Of a DNA stretch of 64,000 bases, positions 21,826 to 32,895 are shown in pieces. A program made the translations under genes and the position numbers. Numbering within the stretch: the first letter of the stretch is position 1; each line of letters opens with the position of its first letter. The DNA comes from Coptis chinensis (Eukaryota; Streptophyta; Magnoliopsida; Ranunculales; Ranunculaceae), in NCBI GenBank assembly GCA_015680905.1, contig CM027377.1:13726501-13790500 (forward strand), given 5' to 3'. Below the pieces are notes generated by a model. That model made no database searches. It worked only from the letters and a program-made list of their open reading frames with translations, and was not told the DNA's origin.

Positions 21826-24800
21826 TCACCAATGTTGTTGAAGCCAATCTGAGTCCACTCGTATGTTGGGAATATGTGCTATCTTGTACCAATTATTACC
21901 TCCTTTCTGAAAAGCCTCCATAAGTGCAGGACATCCTCTAATGTACAACATTTGAAGTGTGACAGGTAGCTGATTCCCGGGAAGCGTTAAGAGTTGAGGG
22001 CATTTACAAATCTCTAGAAGTTGGAGGAAAGAGAGATTTTGAATATATCTGGGAAGGGATATCAGAGTAGGACATGATACAATTCGGAATGACTTTAACC
22101 CGGAGGGTAACTCTTCGTCGTGCAAGGACTTGAGTTTAGCACAAGAGCAAAATTCCAAGTACTCAAGTGAAATGAGCTTCTGCAGCCCGTCCTCCTTTGG
22201 CAGCGATGTAAACTCGTCGCAATCAATAATCTTCAATTCTGTAAGTGATACCATGTGCTGAAGTACACCATCCGGAAAACATTCTAGCTTGGAAAAATGA
22301 GAAACGGTTAAAGAGGAAAGAGATCGGAAGCAAACCAAAGAACTCAATAACATCTGGTCACACTGTCCAACCACTAATTTCTGAATAGAAGGGACTGATG
22401 GAAGAGTTTTTAATCCCTTGCAATTCGCTATTTCGAAAATTGTAAGAGTTAGAGGGAGTTGAGGTAGTTGTTCCAACTTGGGGCAATCCCAAATGGTAAA
22501 TTCCTTTAAGCAAGGGAACTCACCTGCCTCTACTCCAGACCAGTCCTCCAAAATAGGCATGTCCTTAATTTCCAGCATCTCCAGTGACAGAAAGCCTCTA
22601 ACAGCTCCATCCCCAAAAAAGTCTGCACCAATACGTTTCAATCCATACATTCCATGCATTTTGAGATTTTTTAGTTTTGGAAGTTGCCACACTGGTGGTA
22701 AATGTCCACATTTCCTAAAGTTAGACAAGCAGAGAGTCTCTAAAGTAGAGAGTGATCCATTCCTTATCCAACTTGGAAATGTGGCACCACCATAATTTTG
22801 AATCCTCAGCTCTTTGAGGTTTGTGTGAGGTTGAAGGCCTTCAAGTACCTCCTCATCCATTCTTTCACTCCGCAAACTGAGTACATTAATTTCACTCCAA
22901 TGCAATGTCAAGTCATCAATGTCAGGCTTTGTCATTAAACTAGCATCTTTGGCCGTCAGCACATCGACAACATTTTCCAGCTTTGAAATACGAAGTGCTC
23001 CTCTAAGATTCATCAGATTCTTCAACTCTTCTACTCCACAACCACTCCTTTTGGTCACTACGAAATTTGACAATGTCTGGAGACTAGTTAACCTTCCCAT
23101 TCCTGGTGGTGTGGATATCAACCTAGAGAATGGATCCAGCTGAGAGCTTCTCTCAAGAAATGGAAGAATGTTGGATAAATCACTGCTAAAAGAAGTGTCT
23201 ATATCTCGTAGATTTATCAGGTTTCTAAGGTATTTTGGTAACTCGAGTAGTCGTCTATCAGAAAAGGGAAGTATCCTTAACAATATCGTGCTGTAGGATA
23301 TATTCAGATGTCGTAGATTTACCAGATTCCTCATGTCACTTGGCAACTCAAGAAGCTCGAGACATTTGATCAGATTTAGAGTTTGTAGATTGACTAGAGT
23401 GGTTATAGATTCCGGTAATCTTTCAATGCGAGTCCAAGAGAGATCAAGGTATCGCAAATGCTTCAAGTTTCCCACTGAATTCGGTAGCTCAAAAATGCTG
23501 GTATGACTCAAATCCAGCACACGTAAGCATTTCAGTTTCAAAAATAGATCAGAGGGGATGTGTTCAATGCGAAATCTGCATCCACCCATGAATAACAGTG
23601 TGCGCAAGCTCTTGGATTTGTATAAAGCATCATAGTCTTGTCGTGTTAGTTCACCAAAAATAAGGGATACATGGCGAGCTCGTTTGGATATATTGCATAC
23701 CTCATTAGCGTCAGACCTAAAGCATTCCTCACGCATGATAGATTGTGCGAGGTCGTGGATGAAACCATGCATCTTGTACCTTGATTGGCCGTCCAGAGGA
23801 TCAACATGTGCGAATTGAAAGAAAGACTTGGACAACAGCTCAAGAAAATAATCATTAGCTGTGTCCTCCAGTTGTTTCCCTCCCTTCGGCTGGACAAAAC
23901 CTTCCGCAATCCACAATAGGACTAAGTCTTCCTTTTGAAATATGTACTCCCTGGGAAACATTGAGCAAAAGCCAAAGCAAGGTTTCAGATGAATAGGCAA
24001 ATGGTGATAGCTCATTCTTAAAGTAGGCAAGATATCATTCTTGTCCTCTGGAATGTCGCATGTATCAGTTTTCAAGGTAGTATCCCATTCCTTCTCGTCT
24101 TCAACGAACTTTAAAAGGCCTCCAAAATTCTTTACTGCCAAGGGCAACCCCTCACACTTCTTCACAACTTTCTTCCCGACTGTTTCAAGATTTGGAGGTA
24201 ATTCTGAAAGCCTATTTCCCATTGTACGTTGTTTGAATAGCAACCAGCAATCTTCATTTTGCAAACCCTCCAAATGGTGAGCTTTAACTGTGCCCATGAT
24301 TAAAGAAACCATTTTGCTCCTGGTTGTTACAATAATTTTACTACCTTCCGCAGCAACATTTAATGGAACTTTTAAGGTATCCCAATCAGTATGATTCTCG
24401 TTCCATACATCATCTAGCACGAGCAAAAATCTCTTCCCGTATAGCATACTTTGAAGGCGCCTCTGCATTAGATCCATGTCTAAGAGATCACTTTGACTTC
24501 CAGTTGCAGACTCTATAATTGCTTTGGTGATCCTTCTCACATCAAAATCCTCCAACACACAAACCCACATTCTTAGTTCAAAATGCTTCTGAACTTTCTC
24601 ATCATTGTAAACTAGTTGCACAAGAGTTGTCTTCCCAAGTCCTCCCATTCCAACTATGGGAATAACTGCGACGCTTTTTCCATCGGATTCATCTGATAAC
24701 AACGACGATATTACTATCTCTTTGTCATCATTTCTGCCAAAAACACATGATTCATCTACTAATGAACTAGTTTGTGGCCTTGCTCTGATTCCATGAGTCT

Positions 24801-25194
24801 TCCCTCCACTTCCCTCTCTCAAGTGAAGATCCTCCCTCTCTTTTGCAATCTCATCTAGTCTCTCAATGACATCATTTATCTTAGGTGCTATACTAATGGA
24901 GCACAAGAAGTTCCTGACTCGACTCGACTGAAAAGCTTCGGTTGCCATCTCATCTATCAAGTCATCAGCATCATATGCTACGTCTTTAAGGTCCCTTAGC
25001 CAAATTCTTACTGACTCCTCCCTTATTTGCCTTTGTTCTGCATCACTGAGTACTGTTTGAATTCTTGAAAGAATTCTAGTCAACTTCTTCAGTTGTTTGT
25101 CAACACCCCTACGCAACCCAAACTCTTCTAAAATGGGAGAAGCCAATTGTTGAAACACTACTTGTAAAAACGCAGATAGAGCTGCATCTGCCAT
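21826..25194 (-). CDS. CC-NBS-LRR disease resistance protein (RPP13-like/RGA type)
   Basis: An intracellular immune receptor of 1,122 residues in one exon, the usual length for the CNL class. The Rx-type coiled coil (about 1-125) has an EDVID-like DVAYDADDLIDE at 71-82. NB-ARC motifs follow in order: P-loop GMGGLGKTT (182-190), kinase-2 FLLVLDDVW (256-264), RNBS-B GSKIIVTTR (284-292), GLPLA (349-353) and RNBS-D CFGFCSMFP (406-414). The MHD motif reads MHG at 475-477. Many LRRs follow from about 530, including LRVLDLSHTSIFELPNSVGN and a C-terminal set around SLPKEDG. The P-loop lysine and kinase-2 aspartates are kept, so nucleotide binding should be possible. Altered MHD aspartates in related NLRs can change the ADP/ATP switch. 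The recognised pathogen cannot be told from sequence. No cluster of related genes is visible nearby. Confidence 0.95.
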   Translation of the reverse strand: MADAALSAFLQVVFQQLASPILEEFGLRRGVDKQLKKLTRILSRIQTVLSDAEQRQIREESVRIWLRDLKDVAYDADDLIDEMATEAFQSSRVRNFLCSISIAPKINDVIERLDEIAKEREDLHLREGSGGKTHGIRARPQTSSLVDESCVFGRNDDKEIVISSLLSDESDGKSVAVIPIVGMGGLGKTTLVQLVYNDEKVQKHFELRMWVCVLEDFDVRRITKAIIESATGSQSDLLDMDLMQRRLQSMLYGKRFLLVLDDVWNENHTDWDTLKVPLNVAAEGSKIIVTTRSKMVSLIMGTVKAHHLEGLQNEDCWLLFKQRTMGNRLSELPPNLETVGKKVVKKCEGLPLAVKNFGGLLKFVEDEKEWDTTLKTDTCDIPEDKNDILPTLRMSYHHLPIHLKPCFGFCSMFPREYIFQKEDLVLLWIAEGFVQPKGGKQLEDTANDYFLELLSKSFFQFAHVDPLDGQSRYKMHGFIHDLAQSIMREECFRSDANEVCNISKRARHVSLIFGELTRQDYDALYKSKSLRTLLFMGGCRFRIEHIPSDLFLKLKCLRVLDLSHTSIFELPNSVGNLKHLRYLDLSWTRIERLPESITTLVNLQTLNLIKCLELLELPSDMRNLVNLRHLNISYSTILLRILPFSDRRLLELPKYLRNLINLRDIDTSFSSDLSNILPFLERSSQLDPFSRLISTPPGMGRLTSLQTLSNFVVTKRSGCGVEELKNLMNLRGALRISKLENVVDVLTAKDASLMTKPDIDDLTLHWSEINVLSLRSERMDEEVLEGLQPHTNLKELRIQNYGGATFPSWIRNGSLSTLETLCLSNFRKCGHLPPVWQLPKLKNLKMHGMYGLKRIGADFFGDGAVRGFLSLEMLEIKDMPILEDWSGVEAGEFPCLKEFTIWDCPKLEQLPQLPLTLTIFEIANCKGLKTLPSVPSIQKLVVGQCDQMLLSSLVCFRSLSSLTVSHFSKLECFPDGVLQHMVSLTELKIIDCDEFTSLPKEDGLQKLISLEYLEFCSCAKLKSLHDEELPSGLKSFRIVSCPTLISLPRYIQNLSFLQLLEICKCPQLLTLPGNQLPVTLQMLYIRGCPALMEAFQKGGNNWYKIAHIPNIRVDSDWLQQHW

Positions 25195-26360
25195 GGTTTT
25201 TCCTTCTCTATATCACAAAATTACTGAAAACTTTTTATTATTATTATTATTATTATTATTTTACCCACCTGATCAGGAGGATAGAACTTTAGAAGTAGTC
25301 AGAGAAAACAGCAGTTAGATTTTAGAACAATGAACAGTAATGACCAAGGAAGTTGCCTGGGAATGTAGAGTTGACTGGACTTGTCAGTTGTGGTGTGCTG
25401 CTGCTACGGGCAGTTACACTAGTACACTAAATCAGTAATAGTGTAGTAGTGTAATGCAATATCCAGTACACATCCGTGAGACCACCACCTCAATTTAAAT
25501 GGGACTTGAGAATCTCAGCTGAGCCCAAGGTAGAAATAAGTTTTTTTGGTAAAGAAAGGTAGAAATAAGTTGATTGATGACTTGCCTCAGAACATTCTAG
25601 AAAGCCCAGTATTCCAAATGATTTCAAAACAGAATCACAAGTTTCTAGGGACTTTGTTAAAGAATGCGAATTTAGCTTTCCTATTCATGAACTTGAATTT
25701 TGATCACTGGTTAAGCCGCAAGTTTTAACAATCAAAACCCTACTAAAAAGAAAGCAATTCACTTTTTTTTTTGGGTAAAGAAATACACTTTCAAAACTAG
25801 GAAGATCTTCCTACATTCTTTACATCCATACATAAATTAATCAGCAACCTTGCCACAGCAGGTTTCAAAGTAAAATGTGGGGGGGTTTGTTGTCCTCTAG
25901 CCACAAATACATAAGTAATGATGTTCGAGTCTCTACAAATGTAAAAGAAATTACCATGATTAAACAAAGAAATACTACAGTAAATATCATATGCTACTAA
26001 TCTAGCTCTCTGAGATAAATTGGTTTCTTTTTGCTGGAGGACTTCAGCTAGGTGTTTGCACTGAGTCAAAAGCAATTCACTTCAAAACTTTGCACTACAC
26101 GAAATTATCTGGATTTGCATAATTTCGGGTACAAAAACTCGTCTACTATATTTACTATTTAGGCTGGGGCTAGGTTAACTGAGATGGGCCAAGGACCCAA
26201 CTGATAATGTGTTACTCATTTACGGACACGACTACTTTTCATCACGACCCAGAAAAAGCTCGAACCCAAATCCCAACTTTATACTCCACCAAGTAGTGAA
26301 AAATGAAAACAGAGGACAAAGCAGCCTGTTAGCCAGGCCAGGACGGACCTAGGAGAGGGA
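25195..26360. other. NLR upstream region with TTA microsatellite
   Basis: A (TTA)n microsatellite of about nine units lies at 25,235-25,262, close to the NLR start codon and probably in its 5' leader or promoter. The rest is AT-rich. I see no further gene here. Confidence 0.5.
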
Positions 26361-27245
26361 TAACTAGGGGTGTCTCTTTTTGCTGAATTTCTGATTTTTC
26401 CGAAATCCAACCCGAAATTGGTCTGGCTCTGGATATAGTTTTCATGGGCTGATTTTCCGATTTCCGAAAATTCCGAAAAAAAATTGGATCGGATTCGGAT
26501 ATAACTCTAAAAACCGATCTGATCCGAAAGTTTCGATATATAGCCGATCCGAAATTTCTGATATTATTGTCAATTTATTTCAAAAATATGTACTTCTCTC
26601 AGTATCCACTTGATTAGATTTCGACCGTTCATTCACTTTCTAGTTTTTTACTTCCAAAAACATAACCTAGCCGCTACTTCCCCACTTGAATTAGACCACT
26701 CCACTGTCATTACACCGTCTGCCATAACAACAATGATATGGAAAAAAAATGACATTGAGTCATACAATGACGTCCAGACCAATCCAAAAACCAAATTCCA
26801 ATAGATATAATGTTATGTAAAGCTACTTAGAGTCCCAGACCAAAATCTATTATTCATGCAGACACTTCACGTTTCAATTTCCACACATGAAAAAATATTG
26901 AAACATTACAAATACCCAGACCTCAACAGAATGCAATGCTTGCTGTTGGTGGCTGCATGTTCTTTTTTCTCATTTTTTCTTGGATCACTTGTTTGAATGA
27001 AAATGGATTTTCTCAGTAAATAAGTGCGTATATATTGCTGTTGGTACATTAGTGTTGTGGACATGATTTTCTCTCTCTACAATGAACATTGGCGTATGAT
27101 ATTCCAAAAATAAATGAAAGTAAATAAATCTTTGAAAATTTACCAAGTATTCTGAAATTTCCGAGTTATTCCGAAATTTCTGAAAGTTTCAAAATTGGAA
27201 ATATATTTTGAATCCGAAAAAAAATTGGATCGGATTTAGCTAGCA
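26361..27245. repeat. TTCCGAAA-rich transposon remnant
   Basis: The region opens with ACTAGGGGTGTCTCTTTTTG. It is rich in TTCCGAAA and GATCCGAA words at its two ends (26,390-26,565 and 27,150-27,240). Both ends carry AAAAAAAATTGGATCGGATT in the same orientation. Such text is common in non-autonomous hAT-type repeats of plants. I find no matching inverted terminus, so the element looks truncated. Class is an inference. Confidence 0.4.
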
Positions 27246-27257
27246 TATTATAGCATA

Positions 27258-27285
27258 CTAGCCATTTCACCCGGCCTATGGCCGG
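27258..27285 (-). mobile_element. Helitron 3' terminus
   Basis: Read on the minus strand, a perfect GC-rich hairpin (CCGGCC, loop ATA, GGCCGG; 27,271-27,285) is followed after 9 nt by CTAG (27,258-27,261) and then T. That is the signature of a Helitron 3' end (short hairpin, then CTRR, inserted before T). Helitron protein remnants lie in the same orientation at 28.7-29.6 kb, which supports the call. The 5' terminus was not identified. Confidence 0.65.
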
Positions 27286-28080
27286 ACTTGCTACATAAAT
27301 AGCTAATAACTCAAAAGCTTAAAGTCTATTTGAATAAATAATATATGTATATTGATAGCTAATAATTCACTACATACTTTGTTTGAAGAGTTTATGTTTT
27401 TCTATTTTTTTTTAAGAGATTGCAATCAAAATACTATACACACACAATACTTGTATAGATGAAAAAATTCCGATTAAAGAATAAAATATCTCGTCCTCAC
27501 TTAGCATGCAAAGAAACACCAACAAAGAGAATAATGGATTACATGCATGAGTAAATAAACCTATATTAATGGTACGTCGTTGGCATATATTCAGGGTTTA
27601 ACTAAGAATAGGGAGGCATGTTGTCTTGGATTGCGGGAGCAAGAGCATGTCATCACTTTCCAGTAGAACTCTTTCAAAGTTTTAAAATCAAATAACACAT
27701 CAACAACCATAGGCAATACCACCATCTTGGCAATCAGTTTCTTTATGACCAATTTCCTTAAGACCAACGTTGCATGCCTACATATGGTTTACATTGCTAA
27801 AAACTTCAAGCTACTTGACTACTTCGACTAAATCATGGAACCATGAAATGTAATTAAAATGATCTACTATGAAGTTGATTGATGTTAATTTAATTTATAA
27901 TCAAATTTACATGTGCAATGATTTGAAATATAAATTAGCCAAGAGTGATGAAATCAATGCGAACTTGATTACAATCTGACGCAACTGAATGCAACTTATT
28001 GCAACCTTGGGCAGACCCATAAATGATACTTTGTGAAATGTCATATATTCTTCCTCTTAATTACAGTCTTACATCAGTTT
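27286..28080. other. Probable interior of Helitron, no gene recognised
   Basis: AT-rich sequence between the Helitron 3' hairpin and the captured gene fragments. No coding pattern could be supported. Confidence 0.35.
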
Positions 28081-28235
28081 ACTCTGTAGGCAGTAAACTA
28101 CAACCAAGATATGGGTCATATACTACGAATCCATCATCGTTGTGAACACCAAACCTTCCTAGATGATCTACTGCTTTGTTTACTTCTATGTGAACATTCT
28201 TGTAAGTAACCTCCTCCAAGAAGAAAGTAAACAGA
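28080..28235 (-). pseudogene. Unidentified coding relic
   Basis: The minus strand reads a clean stretch containing VNKAVDHLGRFGVHNDDGF and then VVYDPYLG before a stop, with no frame break over about 45 codons. I do not recognise the family. It lies just downstream of the methyltransferase fragment and may be another captured exon. Confidence 0.3.
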
Positions 28236-28259
28236 ACATATAAAGTATAAAATGTTTTG

Positions 28260-28610
28260 TATGGGTTGCTTCTACAAAAGATTAAGAAAAAAACTTTGGT
28301 ACAAATATTAACACATTTGTATGTGGGTATGTCTTTTTCATACAGTCAGCAACATCAACTTCAACGAAGCATTTGCATACATTTAGTAACATTAAATTCA
28401 ACAAAGCATTTGCATCCAATGGCACGTTTAAGATTGAAAGAAACCATAACACCAAAGTTGTTAGGCATGTAAAAGTCTCCTCTACCAATGCCGCAACCAC
28501 CACCAAGAACTTTCTGGCCAGTTTTAAGATCCAACTTTGCAATGAACTCTTTCGTTGTCTCTGCCCAATATATGAAGGTCCACTTACACATTTATCATGA
28601 GACAAAAGGC
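28260..28610 (-). pseudogene. Phosphoethanolamine N-methyltransferase fragment
   Basis: Fragments in shifted frames on the minus strand match the second SAM-binding domain of plant phosphoethanolamine N-methyltransferase (choline synthesis): [20 protein letters not shown], then [30 protein letters not shown] and DVADCMKKTYPH. The SAM motif GCGIG survives, but the catalytic unit is broken by frameshifts. The CKCFVE segment is present twice because of a 36-bp internal tandem duplication near 28,350-28,415. It covers roughly 100 of about 490 residues. It follows Helitron protein remnants in the same orientation, which suggests capture by that element. Confidence 0.75.
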
Positions 28611-28699
28611 AAAAAATATAAAATAAACTCTGAAAGAAAAGAAAGTTTAAAGAAACAGTGCATGCTCAGAAATAGCAGCCAAGATGTCAAGATATTTCT

Positions 28700-29625
28700 C
28701 CATGATTGGGCTTCTGCAAGTGCTCTGTTTTGAGGATTAAAATCCTTTGTTGTTTCTTTCTTCTTCCCAAAGAATTGCTCCACAGTACATACACTCTTCA
28801 GTTGGTGGTCCAAAGTCATGAACTCCTAAAATATAAAAATTATTAGTGAATTGGGCAAACATTCTGAATAAATATCATAATTGAAGAAGAAAACACATAC
28901 CATCACTGTTAGTATATATACTTGCTTAGATCACGATGAATTTTTTTTTTGCTTTTGCAAACGTTTATTCTTTTCACTGATATTTGTGATTTGAGATATT
29001 GAAGTCATTATACGACGCATAGCATCTGTAAGATTCAAAGTACCTGTTTGGCCTGTGTAATAAAAAATATCAAATTTCAAAAACTTTAATTAATCCTTAA
29101 CCGAATATAGAATACAATTTTACCTTTATTTGAACGCAAGTTGTGTTCCTTGGATGCCAACAAACGATTGCGCTTCTTTAAAGCCAACAAACGACTTCGA
29201 TTAAGGCAAGCTATTTTAGCAGTCTGTTCCTTTGTAGATTCAACATTGACTATTTGATAATTATACCAAAAAAGGTTCAACTTTAGCCATTTCTTGTGTA
29301 AAGGATATTAGAATTGTTGTGTCATTATAAAATCAGTAAGTTCATACCAATACTATTGGTTAAATGATTGCTCTGTTGCTCATTTAATTCCTGTGTGTGT
29401 ATCAATTCCTCTGTAATAAAGGCATAAAGAAAAATATAGATATCAGTTACTTACATCTATATAATATCTTAAAATCAAATGAGAGTATAAAATGGTATTT
29501 TTTTATTTTGCAAGTTACATACCAGTGTGACTTTGACATTCCATTTGCTGTGGATGTTTTCTTCTATGCTCTTTTAGCACTTTTTCTCTATGGATGCTCT
29601 TTGTATTTGCAGACATCATAATTCT
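28700..29625 (-). pseudogene. Helitron Rep/helicase N-terminal fragment (Helitron_like_N)
   Basis: On the minus strand a split reading frame starts at MSANTKSIHREKVLKEHRRK (about 29,620). It continues through small exon-like pieces with GT donors (ELIHTQELNEQQSNHL near 29,390; RSRLLALKKRNRLLASKEHN near 29,180; LTDAMRRIMTSISQITNISE near 29,020). It ends with HDFGPPTEECMYCGAILWEE (near 28,800), which resembles the conserved Cys-pair segment (PTxxCxxCGAxxWxEER) before the Helitron_like_N domain of plant PIF1-like Helitron proteins. It then stops (TAA near 28,733). The HUH nuclease and helicase parts are missing, so the element cannot be autonomous. Identification rests on the Cys motif and context. 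Confidence 0.55.
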
Positions 29626-29633
29626 TCTATGAC

Positions 29634-30470
29634 GCATAAGGTTAGAACCTTCAATATATTAAGCATAAAAAGGCGGGGCCCCGGCCAAAGCAGGTGCCAT
29701 GTGAAGCGACCGCCGCGAGGGGCCTCGAATATGTAAGGCCCTAAAAATATATGTTTAGGTGAAAATGACTATTTGGCAAATTAAAATCCCAAACCAACCA
29801 AAAGCCCAAAAAATCAGAAATTTCACAATAAACAATCGAAATGTCCTCTCATATTCTCTTTCTTCATTAATTATTTTCGTAAAAAAAATAAAATAAGAGA
29901 TATAATAAATGAGGCCAGATATCTCTCTCTCCCTAATTAATAATGTTTTCTTTTGGAAAATCACTCCAATTACTTGTTGCTTGAGTCGCCCCTCAATTAC
30001 TCAAATACAAAAAAAATAGTAAAAAAAAAAAAAAAAAAAATCCTCATTTACCTTCTGATCATCTGGTATCCTCTCGTTCTCAAAATTTCTTTATTTACAA
30101 TTGTAGATTTGTATTAGTTTTCACTTTGATTAATCTCAATTACTTATTCACCTAACTTTTGATTTTTCTTCAAGTAAGCATAGCTTATAGAATTTTGTTG
30201 ACTGTTCCCGTTACTGTCGCGTTTGCAGAAATAAATTTTTCAAAATTAAAATGATTGAAATCATATCTTAGATCAACTATATCACAAAAAAGACTAAAAA
30301 ACTTCATTGATGATTTTGCAACTAAAAATGCGAGAAGAGCAATATTTCGATGATCCATTTTGTATTGATGGAAAACTGGAAGAGAGCCACATTTTGTTGT
30401 TTGCACAGGGCCATTGAAAACTCAGGGACGGCCCTGGCATAAGGTTAGACCCTTCAATATATTATTTTGT
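29634..30470. mobile_element. hAT-like non-autonomous insertion
   Basis: About 780 bp lie between two copies of GCATAAGGTTAGANCCTTCA plus ATATATTA (29,634-29,661 and 30,437-30,464). The insert starts with a GC-rich AGGCGGGGCCCCGGCC and ends with CAGGGACGGCCCTG, which on the minus strand reads CAGGGCCGTCCCTG, typical of hAT-type ends. The left end lacks the matching CAGGG terminus. The repeated flank is longer than a normal 8-bp hAT target duplication, so the structure is not a simple insertion. It contains a run of about 20 A near 30,020. Confidence 0.45.
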
Positions 30471-30609
30471 TAGAATATTTATGAAGTGTGTAAAATAAAA
30501 ATTAACACTTCGTACCATTATTCCTTTTCAGTGCAAGAATACATTGTCTATTGTACTAAGCAATTCTGGAGGTATATATTTTTTCGTCATTCATAAGGTA
30601 AACCTGAAC

Positions 30610-31150
30610 AACTCTTCCTCTCTTTGCCTAAAGCTTTAACTCCTCTTATAGCTGCTGCTATTATTCACTGCAGCTAATAATGATTTAGAAATTGTCTTCT
30701 TGGATAGCACTTACTTGACTGTATCAACAACCTTTGGGGCGTATAGGGAGTACATTTGCAGCGGAGTTGGGAACAATGCAGGTTTCGGAGTAGACTGATA
30801 CATTGAAAGTTCTTGGTACTGACCCAGTGGATTACCTTGTGACGCCGAGAGTGATTGCTTGTTGTGTTGCTTTGCCGATTTTGACGCTGATTTGTTTCAC
30901 GTTTGGGTTGGCTTCCAATGCCCTTCTTGCTGATGGGGTTTATGGTGTTAGTATAAATATTATACTGGAAGCCTTAGGATATAATCGATTGCTATGATCA
31001 AGTTGCGGTGTTTAGGGAATTATGTCTATTGTCGGTTATTGCTTAGGGTGTTACAACTCTTGGAGGTGCTAAGAGTTGGGGAGTTTACTACTTAATTTCG
31101 GCTGTTTGTTTATTGTAAGATATGTGACACTGAAGAGGATCTTGAGCGAT
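30610..31150 (+). pseudogene. TGD1 (chloroplast lipid ABC permease, MlaE family) pseudogene
   Basis: TGD1 is the permease of the chloroplast inner-envelope TGD1-2-3 lipid importer. The plus strand contains LPKALTPLIAAA (about 30,623), AAELGTMQVSE followed by an in-frame stop, then TDTLKVLGTDPVDYLVTPRV and a hydrophobic segment ending FGLASNALLADGVYG (to about 30,950). Shifted remnants (VTTLGGAK-like and GESTT-like) run to about 31,100. Stops and frameshifts make it non-functional. The N-terminal third is absent. No introns are evident in the readable part, so it could be a processed copy or a transposon-captured exon set. Confidence 0.75.
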
Positions 31151-31161
31151 AGAAAAAACAA

Positions 31162-31241
31162 TTTGCTTACCGCTTTTGTTGAGAGATTTTGTTTGGATAG
31201 ATTGCTTACCGCTTTTGTTGAGAGATTTTGTTTGGATAGAG
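31162..31241. repeat. 40-bp tandem duplication
   Basis: Two adjacent, nearly identical 40-bp copies carry GATTGCTTACCGCTTTTGTT at their start, just after the TGD1 pseudogene. A shorter repeat (CTTCTAAGA twice) follows directly. Confidence 0.85.
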
Positions 31242-31400
31242 TTCTAAGACTTCTAAGACTGTTAGTGTTACCTTTAGACTTTTAATTGTATAAGATTTGT
31301 AATTGTGTAAAAACTGAGTTAGCTTTAGAGTTTTAATTGTATAAGACTTCTTAAATTTATCCTTGGACATTTGAGTTGAATTTCTATGCAAGTAATATTT

Positions 31401-31446
31401 TATATAATAGTAGGCACTCCTATATTCCGACCAAGTAGAACTCACA
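31401..31446. repeat. 46-bp direct repeat, left copy
   Basis: Begins TATATAATAGTAGGC, then CTCCTATATTCC and ACCAAGTAGAACTCACA. It matches 35,384-35,429 with only a few differences, in the same orientation. The pair brackets the broken COP1-interacting-protein-like gene almost exactly. Confidence 0.8.
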
Positions 31447-31844
31447 GCCTTAAGGTTCTGACAGTTTTCTAGTTCGTGCGGTTGGTACCTTTGGTTCAGG
31501 TGTAGTCACATCTTTTTCTTTCTTTAGCTCAGGTAGTGATGACACTGAGCGGCTTAATTTGTTTACAGCTAAGTGACCACTATTACTAAGTCTAAGTCTG
31601 CTGGGCTTACTGACTTTCTCAGATTCGTTAGATCCACATAAGCAGTTCTGATGGGTAACTTTTGTATAGGCGACGATGATTCAGGATCCGAGTCACTGAA
31701 CTTTGATGCTTTATGTGAGTTTGGAGAAAGCTTTGTCGACAACCTTGGTTTCATCTGAGAGGGATGTTGTGATCCGAGCCTCTTCCTGCAATTCTTTTTT
31801 GCCTCTCTCGATCTTTAAATCTAGGACACACATTTTGAAACTGT

Positions 31845-32895
31845 CTTTGGTTCCTATCTCCCTCCAACAATATAGCTCATAGTTATAATATTGATCGGCG
31901 AATGGTGGTTATTATATCTTCTGTTTTCGGTTAGAAAAGGATCTACGGAATTAAAAACATGGCATAACTTCATTAATTGGTGGATGGAGGTATCAAGGAG
32001 TTACGTTCAACCACATACAAAAATAAACGATCAATTAAAAACAAAAAAAAAAAAAACAAAAAACAAAAAAAAAAAAAAAAAAAAAATCAATAGAGAACTC
32101 ACTAAGTGTTTCCCTATTTAGTACAACAAATTTTTATTGAGAGTTAAGTAGTTAACAACAGAAAAAAATTCACATTGGGGCACAACTAACATTAGACTAA
32201 GCACTGCATTACTATCCTTTTGAAGTTGTATAGTGATTAATTAACGACCCAGCTGAGAGTTCCGACTCTGCAACTGACGAAGATCTCTCTAGAAAAGATT
32301 AGTATGAATTGACGAATTCATCAAAACCTTCAGTACCATGTGTAGGATCGCCAACATTTGCAGTAAGAGATGATAAGTCGGGTAGAGGCACATTGACATC
32401 CGAGTATCTGTCCAAATACTGCACTACCTCGTCGCATGTTAAACCCTAGCTATGGGCATGGGATGTGAACACGACAAACCAAGCTTCAACACCAACCCCA
32501 TTTCCTCAAGATTGTAAATTGAAATCCCTTTGCAAATTTATATCGAGAGTGTCCAAATATTTTTAAGTGGCGCAGAACATATTCATGCCTCTTAACCCTA
32601 CTAAACTCTTGTAACCCGACCAACACAATGTCTAGAATTTTGGTTGGGGCGGGGTTACCGAGGATTAAACTTCGACTTTGGGTTCCACGCAGGTTGTGTT
32701 CTCTTCCGACCATTTCAACTCTTTTTCTTCCTGAAATTAAATATTTAAGTTTCTATAAGTCAAGACAATATGAACACAACACACTTAAATGCTAAAGAAT
32801 AATATATTCTAGCCAAGCTCAAAATCGTTCATTTCTCAAATGTTTTCTTTTTCCAATATAGGCAATATTGGCTAAAAAAAAAGGAAAGAGATATA
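31845..32895. other. Sequence inserted between CIP7-like blocks
   Basis: Contains an A-rich run (32,040-32,087). On the minus strand there is a short coding-like stretch ending in a stop near 32,305 (includes CDEVVQYLDRYSDVNVPLPD). I do not recognise it. It may be an intron filled by a transposon or a separate captured exon. Confidence 0.35.

Noticed and set aside
31206..31445. 79-codon minus-strand frame next to the TGD1 pseudogene
   Set aside because: It is created by the 40-bp tandem duplication and short repeats and has no family resemblance.
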